Source: Cryomorphaceae bacterium (GTDB lineage: Bacteria; Bacteroidota; Bacteroidia; Flavobacteriales; Schleiferiaceae). Taken from it: DNA of 6,871 nucleotides. The notes beneath the pieces were generated by a model that saw only the letters and a program-made list of their open reading frames with translations, did not search any database and was not told the origin of the DNA. This document shows positions 1-6,104 of this stretch, piece after piece; within the stretch, counting starts at the first letter, position 1, and every line of letters begins with the position of its first letter. Made by a program: the position numbers and the translations under genes. Location of the stretch: NCBI GenBank assembly GCA_003444795.1, contig DLWR01000033.1, positions 1 to 6,871 of the forward strand, read 5' to 3'.

Positions 1-151
1 CCATCAAATACAGAATGCCTTCGTTTAATCCGTCGGCTATGCCTTGACCCCCTTCAAGATCGGTTTCGGCCGCCGCTTTACACATAGCACATTGGGCCTG
101 AGCGCCCAATGAATAGGCTGCTAGCGCTATGGTAAGAAGGACTTTTTTCAC
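1..151 (-). CDS. Small exported CxxC protein, N-terminal part (cut by the window edge)
   Basis: This gene is partial: only the first 50 codons are in the window and it continues past position 1. I translated it by hand from a GTG start at 151-149. No ATG exists in this frame between the start and the preceding region, and the GTG overlaps the TGA stop of the DUF420 gene in a GTGA. The product opens with KK and a hydrophobic stretch (residues 4-15), then GAQAQ, which looks like a signal peptidase I site near residues 19-20. The first mature residues carry Cys21-Ala-Met-Cys24. The visible end (GLNEGILYLM) looks like the start of a membrane segment. From memory, small proteins with a QCAMC motif after a signal peptide recur next to SCO and DUF420 genes in Flavobacteriia, without an assigned function. 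A role in oxidase assembly or copper or thiol handling is inference from context only. It does not match a lipoprotein lipobox. Confidence 0.8.
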   Translation of the reverse strand, partial: MKKVLLTIALAAYSLGAQAQCAMCKAAAETDLEGGQGIADGLNEGILYLM

Positions 152-711
152 GCTAATGGGTAATAAGGAGCCATGAAAAGGTACACAAGCACCCCGGTCA
201 CCGCTACATACATCCAAATGGGGAAGGTCCATTTGACGAGGGCTTTGTGGGCCGCAATTTGGTTGTTCCAAGCGCGGTAGATCGAAAGCATGGCCAAAGG
301 AAGCACAGGCACGCTCAGCAGAATATGGCTGATCAGGATGAAAAAGTAGAGCGGTCGAATCCACCCTTCCCCACCAAAATGAGCATCTGGATTGGATAAG
401 TGCGAAATCACATAGGATACCAAAAACACGGCGGAGAGCGCAAAGGCGCCCACGTTGGCCAAACGGTGCAAGGCTACATTTTTCGTTTTAATCATGCCAA
501 AACCGACGGCAAGAAGGACCGCCGTACATCCATTGAGAACCGCGTGAAAGAATGGCAAGCTGCGCACATTGGCACTGCCCCATTGCAGTTTCCAGGATTC
601 GGGGAGCAAGAAAAGCAGCGCAACGGCAATGGGTACCGCAATAGAAAGACCTACGATGACGGGAATAGCCATGCGGTCGTTGGGATGTGCTTTTGGGTTC
701 TTGGCGTTCAT
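148..711 (-). CDS. DUF420 family multi-pass membrane protein
   Basis: The 187-residue product is an integral membrane protein with about five hydrophobic segments, near residues 15-36, 53-73, 85-105, 120-145 and 162-182. It fits the DUF420 family, whose members commonly sit beside SCO and cytochrome oxidase genes and are thought to take part in oxidase assembly or heme-copper handling, although no activity is established. Histidines in or next to membrane segments (His56, His82, His104, His129, His155) agree with the family pattern and could bind heme or metal; that is inference. The ATG at 711 overlaps the stop of the SCO gene in an ATGA, and its own TGA overlaps the GTG start of the next gene, so translation is probably coupled on both sides. 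No Shine-Dalgarno sequence precedes it. Family assignment is fairly sure; function is not. Confidence 0.85.
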   Translation of the reverse strand: MNAKNPKAHPNDRMAIPVIVGLSIAVPIAVALLFLLPESWKLQWGSANVRSLPFFHAVLNGCTAVLLAVGFGMIKTKNVALHRLANVGAFALSAVFLVSYVISHLSNPDAHFGGEGWIRPLYFFILISHILLSVPVLPLAMLSIYRAWNNQIAAHKALVKWTFPIWMYVAVTGVLVYLFMAPYYPLA

Positions 712-1388
712 TTGGTCTGGCCCATTTTTACTTTTCGGTGCTCCTTAACGAGTACCCGAACGTCTTCCACTAATTGGTCCACGAGGTACGGTTCTGAAAC
801 ATCATAGGCGCCCAAAAGGTTTCCGTCGTCGGTGATTCGGCTGCGCAAGTGCCCCTCCCAATCTAAGATCACAGCGGACTGTGAATGCGAGTAGCCCCCT
901 TCAGCGGATGAGTCTTGGCTCGCATGTAGCCAGAGAGAGTTAGCTAACTGGAAGATGGCATCGCGGTCACCCGAAATGAAGTCCCACTTATTGGAAGCCG
1001 CAACCCCTAAATTGTCCTTGTAGGCTTCCAAGACGACGGGCACATCCGTGAGAGGGTCTACGGTAATGCTGATGAAGATCAAGTCCTTATAGCCATAGAG
1101 TCGGTCATGCGCCTCCTTCAAATGGAAGTTCATGGCAGGGCAAATGGTCGGACAAGAGGTGAAAAAGAAGCTGACCACCGCGATCTTTCCGCGAGCGGAA
1201 TCCAGGGTCCATGTTTGGCCATCCGACCGCAGATACAACGCGGTATCCGGCTTTTCAGCCAAAGGGTTTTCGAGGTCTTCTAAACTTCTAAAATTGACGG
1301 CTCCTGAGATCATCAGAGAACCCAAATACATGGCTACCGGTAACACCAGCAGCACACCTAAAAGAAGCCGCTTGCCGGTTCGTTGCAT
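708..1388 (-). CDS. SCO1/SenC family copper chaperone for cytochrome c oxidase
   Basis: SCO proteins are membrane-anchored thioredoxin-fold proteins that deliver copper to, or reduce, the Cu(A) site of oxidase subunit II on the periplasmic side. The 226-residue product has an N-terminal anchor (residues 8-28) followed by a thioredoxin-like domain. The copper-binding Cys79 and Cys83 lie in SCPTICPAM, and the third ligand is probably His168 in YSHSQSAVILD. The motif FISITVDPLTD (residues 105-115) is the usual SCO strand after the active-site helix. Length is normal. The start ATG at 1388 lies 2 nt after the stop of the subunit IV gene, and the end overlaps the DUF420 start by 4 nt. All metal ligands are present, so it should be active. 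Many Bacteroidota genomes carry several SCO paralogues, so the exact partner is inferred from the neighbourhood. Confidence 0.95.
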   Translation of the reverse strand: MQRTGKRLLLGVLLVLPVAMYLGSLMISGAVNFRSLEDLENPLAEKPDTALYLRSDGQTWTLDSARGKIAVVSFFFTSCPTICPAMNFHLKEAHDRLYGYKDLIFISITVDPLTDVPVVLEAYKDNLGVAASNKWDFISGDRDAIFQLANSLWLHASQDSSAEGGYSHSQSAVILDWEGHLRSRITDDGNLLGAYDVSEPYLVDQLVEDVRVLVKEHRKVKMGQTK

Positions 1389-1390
1389 GC

Positions 1391-1711
1391 TTAGAATTCA
1401 AACACCGCCTGACCTTCAAACAACAGGATGAAAGTGAGGTAGGGAATCAAAATGAGAACGGGTAAGTATATGGCCTTTTGCAAGCTTCCCAACTCGTACT
1501 TCAAGTGCATGAAGTATTGAACGATGTAGGCGGCTTTCACCAATGTCAAACCGATGAATACGAGATTCAACAAGGAGGTTCCGGCAACGGGGCTCAACAT
1601 GAATTCGGGTTTGATGATACCCAAGACTACTTCTACCGTAGTGATAACCAAAAGGATCCAAAAGATCTTCCAAATCCAACCGGTTCCTGAGGGGGATGCG
1701 TGATCTGCCAT
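1391..1711 (-). CDS. Cytochrome c oxidase subunit IV, prokaryotic type
   Basis: This small subunit stabilises the heme-copper oxidase in the inner membrane. The chosen start gives 106 residues with three membrane segments (about 12-32, 47-67 and 81-99). The stretch around residues 52-71, with VKAAYIVQYFMHLK, is the hallmark of the prokaryotic COX4 family, and TTVEVVLG (24-31) in the first helix also fits. An upstream ATG at 1762 would add 17 residues, but it runs into the end of the subunit III gene and adds a charged, atypical leader. The ATG at 1711 (MADHASPSG) gives a normal family length and a clean 14-nt gap. No good Shine-Dalgarno sequence is seen for either. The gene follows long subunit III and lies 2 nt before SCO. 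The call is secure; the start is likely. Confidence 0.9.
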   Translation of the reverse strand: MADHASPSGTGWIWKIFWILLVITTVEVVLGIIKPEFMLSPVAGTSLLNLVFIGLTLVKAAYIVQYFMHLKYELGSLQKAIYLPVLILIPYLTFILLFEGQAVFEF

Positions 1712-1725
1712 GATTTCTGAGCGAA

Positions 1726-2637
1726 TTATACGAGGTAGAAGAAAGTGAATACGAATACCCAAACAAGGTCAACGAAGTGCCAGTATAAGCCGACTTTTTC
1801 AACCATGAGATAGGACTTGCGGCGCTCGTAGGTTCCGAGCAATACGTTCCAGAATAGCAACACGTTCAAAACCACACCGGAGAATACGTGGAAGCCGTGG
1901 AAGCCCGTGATGAAGAAGAAAAAGTTTGCAAACTGCTGTGCGCCGTATTCGTTGTGCTCCATATTGGCTCCTTGAATCACTTCAGCGCCTTGTAGGGCCG
2001 CCAAAGAAGCCTCGCGACTCTTAGCAGGATGACCATTGCCTGGGCTTTGCAAAACCACATGCTCATTGGCCTTAAAAGCGGCTACCACTTCTTCCGTGGT
2101 AAACGTTTCTTCGTGATTAGCGGCATGACCATGCTCCATACCATGAACCAATTGTGAGAGGGAAAGAACTTCCCCTTCCTCATTCGCAACTTTCCAAACT
2201 TCAGAATTTGCCAACTCAATACCGCCCTTGTCGCCCATGATGAAGTGGTACCATTCCCAAGCCTGTGAACCCAAGAAGATGGCGCCGCCAACAATTGTAG
2301 CCACCATCCACCATGCGGTGGCGGTTTTCTTGAGGTGATGCCCTGCATTCACGGCCAATACCATGGTCACGGAAGACATGATCAAAACGAAGGTCATAAA
2401 AGCAACATACAGCAATGGTTGGTCTCCTTCAAGGCCGGGAAAGTGCGTGAAGACATCTTCTGCGACGGGCCATACCGACTCGTAGCGGAAGCGCATGAAT
2501 CCATACGCAGTCAAGAAACCTGAGAAAGTCAATGCGTCAGAGATCAGGAAGAACCACATCATCATTTTGCCGTATTCCGACTGCATGGGTTGGTTACCTC
2601 CTTGAGACCAAACGCTTGTTGTAGCTGAAGTTGCCAT
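1726..2637 (-). CDS. Cytochrome c oxidase subunit III, long copy with histidine-rich loop
   Basis: This is the main subunit III of a caa3-type heme-copper oxidase; it packs against subunit I and supports proton uptake and stability. The 303-residue product has five membrane segments (about 26-46, 75-96, 108-126, 236-262 and 282-302), as in subunits lacking the first two mitochondrial helices. Family marks include FFITGFHGFHVFSG with His247 and His250, and YWHFVDLVWVF with His287 and Asp290. Asp34 in LISDALTFSGF sits where the conserved glutamate of mitochondrial subunit III lies. Between the third and fourth helices is a roughly 100-residue hydrophilic loop with a HGMEHGHAANH stretch (165-175). 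I chose the ATG at 2637. The ATG at 2712 would add 25 residues and overlap the previous gene by 40 nt. A second subunit III gene lies 35 nt upstream and subunit IV 14 nt downstream. Confidence 0.95.
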   Translation of the reverse strand: MATSATTSVWSQGGNQPMQSEYGKMMMWFFLISDALTFSGFLTAYGFMRFRYESVWPVAEDVFTHFPGLEGDQPLLYVAFMTFVLIMSSVTMVLAVNAGHHLKKTATAWWMVATIVGGAIFLGSQAWEWYHFIMGDKGGIELANSEVWKVANEEGEVLSLSQLVHGMEHGHAANHEETFTTEEVVAAFKANEHVVLQSPGNGHPAKSREASLAALQGAEVIQGANMEHNEYGAQQFANFFFFITGFHGFHVFSGVVLNVLLFWNVLLGTYERRKSYLMVEKVGLYWHFVDLVWVFVFTFFYLV

Positions 2638-2672
2638 TCGGTGTAATTCGTGTAAGTTACAGAGCTGCAAAA

Positions 2673-3233
2673 TTAGCGCAGAAACGCCAAAAACAGGAGT
2701 AAATAAATCCAAAGCAAGCCCAAGAAATGCCAGAATTGGCCCGCAAGGACATAGCCTAGGTGATTATCAGGCGAATACGCACCCTTTTGGGTCTTGAAAT
2801 AGGTGATTCCAAGCACGATAATGCCGGCCAAAGCGTGCATCCAGTGAAACCACGTGATGACATAGAGCCAAGAACCCGCTGGGGTGCTGTTGGGACCTGT
2901 AAACCAAATATTTCCATCGATCAAATGCTTCCAACCGGCCACTTGCAAGCCCACAAATACGAGGCCCGATCCAAGCGCAAAAAGCATGAATTGAGCCGCC
3001 TTTTTAGCGTGGTTGGAGGCCCACGCCCGATTTCCTTGAATCAAGAGCAAGGATGAGAGTAGAATGGCCGCCGTTGAATAGTAAAAAGCCACGGGCAATT
3101 CAATCAACTGCCATAGGTTTTTTGCTTCCAAGGACCCCTTAGCGACGACATAGCCTGAAGTCAAGCCTGCAAAGGCCATTCCTATGCTGGCCATGCCAAT
3201 CCACAATAGAGGTTTTGCTGTTTTATTTTCCAT
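2673..3233 (-). CDS. Cytochrome c oxidase subunit III-like protein, short copy
   Basis: The 186-residue product is a compact subunit III homologue with five predicted membrane segments (about 8-30, 47-66, 79-101, 122-144 and 160-184). WFHWMHALAG (His130, His133) aligns with FHGFHVFSG of the longer copy next door, and FWHFLGLLW (His169) aligns with YWHFVDLVW. Two acidic positions of the long copy are gone: Ile17 replaces Asp34, and Gly172 replaces Asp290. The large periplasmic loop is reduced to about 20 residues. Pairs of subunit III genes, short then long, are a recurring arrangement in Flavobacteriia as I recall it. Whether both polypeptides sit in one complex is not known from sequence. 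The start at 3233 lies 9 nt after ctaB, and no Shine-Dalgarno sequence is visible. The family call is secure; its distinct role is open. Confidence 0.92.
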   Translation of the reverse strand: MENKTAKPLLWIGMASIGMAFAGLTSGYVVAKGSLEAKNLWQLIELPVAFYYSTAAILLSSLLLIQGNRAWASNHAKKAAQFMLFALGSGLVFVGLQVAGWKHLIDGNIWFTGPNSTPAGSWLYVITWFHWMHALAGIIVLGITYFKTQKGAYSPDNHLGYVLAGQFWHFLGLLWIYLLLFLAFLR

Positions 3234-3242
3234 AAGAGGATA

Positions 3243-4097
3243 TTAAGCCAAATAGTGATTTAGAACGTAGGTGATTTGCACCATGGGTAAGTAACGTATG
3301 GTGGCAAACATGAGTTTACGCGCGGCTGAATCTGACGGCGATTGGTGATGCTTCCAGGCTGCCCAGAGCACATCAAGCCCCAATATTAGCACGACGAGTG
3401 CCGCGGGCACGCTCAAAGTCAGCGCCCCGGTAATACCAAAAGCCGGCAATACGGACACGAATACCATCCACAAGGTGTACACGATACTCACTTGGGTGGC
3501 CGTTCGGTCCTTTTGACGGGTGGGCAATAAATAGTACCCCGCCTTGGCGTAATCGTCATAGCCTACCCAAGCAATGGCCCAAAAGTGGGGAAACTGCCAA
3601 ATAAACTGCAAGGCAAAGAGCGTACCTGCCTCAATACCAAAATCACCCGTTACCGCCACCCAGCCCAAAAGAAAGGGAATGGCCCCCGGAAAAGCTCCCA
3701 CAAGGACGGCCCATGGACTATGTGCTTTCATGGGCGTGTAAGCCAGCACGTAGATGAGCAGACTCAAAAGTCCAAAAGCAGCCGTAGCCACATTCAGGTA
3801 GCCCAGTGCGATGGTGCCCGCGACACCCAATCCAAAGGCCCAGGCATAAGCTTCCAATTTTGTCATCCGCCCAGAGGGAAGGGGACGGTTCTTCGTGCGG
3901 TCCATAACGGCGTCCTGCTCAATCTCCCAAATTTGGTTGAAGGCATTGCTAGAACCCACTATGGCAAAACCGCCCAAGGTAAGGAGCAGGAAGTCCGACC
4001 AGACAAATTGCGGTGCCCCTAAGAGGTAGCCTGCCGCGGCCGAAAAAACGACCGTAAACGCCAGTCGAAATTTCAAAAGAAGGCCTACGTCATGCAT
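3243..4097 (-). CDS. ctaB: Protoheme IX farnesyltransferase (heme O synthase)
   Basis: The enzyme transfers a farnesyl group from farnesyl diphosphate to heme B, giving heme O, the precursor of heme A or the cofactor of the oxidase itself. It belongs to the UbiA prenyltransferase family of the inner membrane. The 284-residue product is highly hydrophobic, with about eight to nine helices. The first diphosphate-Mg binding motif is visible as Asn54, Glu58, Asp62, Asp66 followed by RTKNRPLPSG, a signature of the CyoE/CtaB branch. The second motif lies at YDDYAKAGYYLLP (residues 180-192), after LQFIWQFPHFWAIAW (163-177). The start ATG at 4097 overlaps the cysQ stop by 8 nt (ATGCATGA). The N terminus before LLKFRLAFTVV is shorter than in many relatives, and the frame stays open upstream for at least a dozen codons with no ATG, so a non-ATG upstream start cannot be ruled out. 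Confidence 0.96.
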   Translation of the reverse strand: MHDVGLLLKFRLAFTVVFSAAAGYLLGAPQFVWSDFLLLTLGGFAIVGSSNAFNQIWEIEQDAVMDRTKNRPLPSGRMTKLEAYAWAFGLGVAGTIALGYLNVATAAFGLLSLLIYVLAYTPMKAHSPWAVLVGAFPGAIPFLLGWVAVTGDFGIEAGTLFALQFIWQFPHFWAIAWVGYDDYAKAGYYLLPTRQKDRTATQVSIVYTLWMVFVSVLPAFGITGALTLSVPAALVVLILGLDVLWAAWKHHQSPSDSAARKLMFATIRYLPMVQITYVLNHYLA

Positions 4098-4935
4098 GGC
4101 CGCAAAGATAGGGCGCGGCGCAGACCAAGAAGTAAGGATTGAGGAGGTTTTCCTTGTTGTAAATAAGCGGCTGCGACCAGGTTGGCATACCCTCTACAAT
4201 CTCCACGCGAAACATGTGGCATCCCGCACCCAAGGCCACCGCATGCCCTGCGGCTGTATCCCATTCCATAGTGGGGGCGATGCGTGGATAGGCATGTGCT
4301 CGGCCTTCTGCTACGAGGCATATTTTTAGGGAGCTGCCCATACTCACGCGTTCGATCCTGCCATGCTCAGCCTCCCACTTGCCAATGAGTGCTTCCGTTT
4401 CAGGACTGCCGTGTGAGCGGCTTGCCACGACGGTGATGGTTTCTGGCAGGCGCGCGGGCAAGCGCATGGTCTGGGCAAGCAACTCTTCCCATGTTACACG
4501 TTGCATGGATTTGTAGGCACCCATCCCTGGACCACCGACGTAGAGCCAGTTTAATACGGGGCTGTAGACCACCCCAAAAACAGGTTCTTGGCCCTTTACC
4601 AACGCCACGTTGATGGTGAACTCGCCATTGCCTTTAATGAACTCTTTCGTTCCATCCAGAGGATCCACTACCCAGAAGTACTCCCAGGATTTGCGCGTAT
4701 AGTAGTCTGCATGATGGCCCTCCTCGCTTAGCACAGGCCAGCCAGAGGTGGCAAGCGCTGCTTGGAGGATTTTGTGCGCGCGCAGGTCCGCTTCCGTAAC
4801 CGGGCTATTGTCTGACTTGGTTTGGGCTACAATGGCCTCACGCTGGTGATATACTTCGAGAATGGCATCTGCCGCATCATATACTGCTTGCAGCAACACA
4901 TTGGGATCGAGAGGGCTATGCGAAAATGGGGGCAT
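4090..4935 (-). CDS. cysQ: 3'(2'),5'-bisphosphate nucleotidase, CysQ type
   Basis: CysQ removes the 3'-phosphate from adenosine 3',5'-bisphosphate, a by-product of sulfate assimilation and of phosphopantetheine transfer. The 281-residue product has the Mg-dependent inositol monophosphatase fold motifs in order: SDNSPVTEAD (residues 41-50), LSEEG with Glu71 and Glu72, WVVDPLDGTKEFI with Asp91 and Asp94, and APTMEWDTAAG with Asp226. The sequence DPLDGTKEFI favours CysQ over plain inositol monophosphatase, though related activities on inositol phosphates cannot be excluded. Length fits the family. It is the first gene after the terminator behind tonB and overlaps ctaB by 8 nt, so it appears to lead the oxidase cluster, with which it has no obvious metabolic link. 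No Shine-Dalgarno sequence precedes the ATG at 4935. Confidence 0.93.
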   Translation of the reverse strand: MPPFSHSPLDPNVLLQAVYDAADAILEVYHQREAIVAQTKSDNSPVTEADLRAHKILQAALATSGWPVLSEEGHHADYYTRKSWEYFWVVDPLDGTKEFIKGNGEFTINVALVKGQEPVFGVVYSPVLNWLYVGGPGMGAYKSMQRVTWEELLAQTMRLPARLPETITVVASRSHGSPETEALIGKWEAEHGRIERVSMGSSLKICLVAEGRAHAYPRIAPTMEWDTAAGHAVALGAGCHMFRVEIVEGMPTWSQPLIYNKENLLNPYFLVCAAPYLCGHA

Positions 4936-4948
4936 GGTTAAAGAAATG

Positions 4949-4974
4949 AAAAAAGCCCCGGAGGCCGGGGCTTT
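4949..4974 (-). terminator. Intrinsic terminator after tonB
   Basis: The arms AAAGCCCCGG (4952-4961) and CCGGGGCTTT (4965-4974) are a perfect 10-bp inverted repeat around a 3-nt loop. Read on the minus strand, the second arm runs straight into six consecutive T bases, then a T-rich CATTTCTTT. On the plus strand the hairpin is followed by only three Ts and then AGG, so it is directional for minus-strand transcription. It lies 32 nt past the tonB stop and ends 13 nt before the cysQ start. Confidence 0.9.
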
Positions 4975-5006
4975 AGGTGTATTTCAATGGCGCAAAGCGG
5001 GTAAGC

Positions 5007-5711
5007 TTATTGCAACTTGGCGTTGATGGGCAAAGAGTAGCGCATGCGCACAGAACGACCACCCACCTTAGCAGGAATCATCTTAGGCAACTTCTTCACT
5101 ACGCGAACAGATTCGTCGTCCAGCAATTTGTCTACGCCTCGCTCGATAACGATGTCGCTCACCTTGCCGTCTTTTTCGATAATAAAAGAAACCCAAACCT
5201 TGCCCTGGATGCCCATTTGCTTGGCCATCTCGGGGAATTCAAATTCCTTACCGACAAACTGACGAATCTTGATGTTAAAACAGTTGAAACGCTCATCCTC
5301 CGTAGCGAGATCCTCACAGCCGGGGAAAATGGGCTTGTTTTCTACGTTTACAAAGTTGAAAACCTCGTCTTGGTTCACATCCACTTCCAGAAGCTCAAAA
5401 GCATCGTCGTTGTCAATTTCCGTGGACTCCAAGGTCAACTCCTCGATGTCTACTTTATCGTCTTCTACGATGTTCAACACCTCGGGCGGAGCGGGAGGAG
5501 GAGGGGGAGGAGGCGGTGTATTGCGCTGAGTAACAAGTACTTCCTCGTCATCAATCACCATTTCCATGTCGCCCAATGAACCTGGACCATCTTTATAGGT
5601 CTTCCATTCAAAGGCCGTCCAAACGCTGGCCAAAGCGAGTACCAGACCAATTTGCAAGAAGAGTCCCTTCTTGTTCTCGAGGTCGGCGATAAATGATTTA
5701 CGGCTTTGCAT
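5007..5711 (-). CDS. TonB-family energy transducer
   Basis: TonB proteins couple the proton-motive force, through ExbB and ExbD, to TonB-dependent receptors in the outer membrane. The 234-residue product has a short cytoplasmic N terminus, one membrane anchor (residues 17-33), a proline run (66-76, eight prolines then Ala-Pro-Pro), a strongly acidic linker (about 80-125), and a C-terminal TonB domain (about 155-234). FPEMAKQMGIQGKVWVSFII followed by an EKDGKV turn is the classic start of that domain. Cys132 and Cys144 before the domain match a layout often seen in Bacteroidota TonB proteins and may form a disulfide; that is inference. The gene lies 12 nt after the VanZ-like gene, with no Shine-Dalgarno sequence, and ends just before a strong terminator. 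No exbB, exbD or receptor gene is nearby, so its client receptor is unknown. Confidence 0.93.
   Translation of the reverse strand: MQSRKSFIADLENKKGLFLQIGLVLALASVWTAFEWKTYKDGPGSLGDMEMVIDDEEVLVTQRNTPPPPPPPPAPPEVLNIVEDDKVDIEELTLESTEIDNDDAFELLEVDVNQDEVFNFVNVENKPIFPGCEDLATEDERFNCFNIKIRQFVGKEFEFPEMAKQMGIQGKVWVSFIIEKDGKVSDIVIERGVDKLLDDESVRVVKKLPKMIPAKVGGRSVRMRYSLPINAKLQ
5484..5516 (-). repeat. Proline-codon tract (CCN repeat) in tonB
   Basis: Eleven codons encode eight prolines, one alanine and two prolines. The tract is pyrimidine-rich on the coding strand (CCT and CCC codons), which makes it a low-complexity stretch that could slip in replication in whole-codon steps. It forms the start of the periplasm-spanning linker of the TonB protein. 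A proline-rich linker is normal for the family. Confidence 0.8.
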
Positions 5712-5723
5712 ACGGCAAAAAAA

Positions 5724-6104
5724 TTATGGGATAAAGATACGCTTCCCAATTCGTAGCGCAAGAAGCATTCCAAAAATTAACCCCACGGTATTGGCGACCA
5801 TATCGGCGTAGCTAAAGTGTCGGCCAACAGCCACTATGGGCTGCAAAATTTCTAGCCCAACTCCCAGGACAAAACTGAGTACCGCTGGCTTCCATGGGCC
5901 GCGGGGAGAGCGGGATCCCATGGTCAGTAGAAATGCAGCCACCAAATAGGCCACAAAATGCAAAATGAGATCCTTTATGGATAAAAACAGTTTTGGAAGA
6001 CGATCCGGCGCCAATAAACTAAAGTAGATGACCACCAAGCACCACATGGCGCCGGCGCTCAACCAAATCCAGCGGGGAATTTTAGGCACCGATGAGCGCC
6101 GCAT
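5724..6104 (-). CDS. VanZ-like family membrane protein
   Basis: The 126-residue product is a small membrane protein with four predicted helices (about 13-32, 44-62, 73-92 and 102-118). The VanZ-like motif set is visible: Asp45...His49...Tyr53 in KDLILHFVAY, Glu85 and Gln88 in LEILQ, and Arg95...Asp101...Asn105...Gly108 in GRHFSYADMVANTVG. VanZ itself gives low teicoplanin resistance in enterococci; the role of the widespread VanZ-like relatives is unknown, so resistance should not be inferred here. The ATG at 6104 overlaps the end of gcvH by 23 nt. A GTG at 6089 would shorten the product by five residues and cut the overlap to 8 nt, so the exact start is uncertain. tonB begins 12 nt downstream, and the two are probably co-transcribed. 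Confidence 0.88.
   Translation of the reverse strand: MRRSSVPKIPRWIWLSAGAMWCLVVIYFSLLAPDRLPKLFLSIKDLILHFVAYLVAAFLLTMGSRSPRGPWKPAVLSFVLGVGLEILQPIVAVGRHFSYADMVANTVGLIFGMLLALRIGKRIFIP

Noticed and set aside
1416..1802. 128-residue minus-strand frame across subunit IV
   Set aside because: It is an out-of-frame shadow of subunits III and IV, rich in Ser, Arg and His, with no membrane segments or motifs.
2638..2712. 25-residue N-terminal extension of long subunit III
   Set aside because: It runs 40 nt into the short subunit III gene and would add an extra hydrophobic stretch not expected in the family. The ATG at 2637 gives a normal start.
3585..4022. 145-residue plus-strand open frame
   Set aside because: It is antisense to ctaB, is rich in charged residues without any family signature, and the ctaB motifs explain the region.
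5269..5529. Plus-strand frame ending in a poly-glycine run
   Set aside because: The glycines are the complement of the TonB proline codons. It is low-complexity shadow coding.
4977..5579. 200-residue plus-strand open frame
   Set aside because: It lies opposite tonB, which has clear domain structure. The translation has no recognisable motif, so it is a shadow frame.
5724..6104. Glycopeptide resistance determinant
   Set aside because: VanZ-like proteins are widespread outside resistance operons, and no other van genes or mobile element lie nearby.
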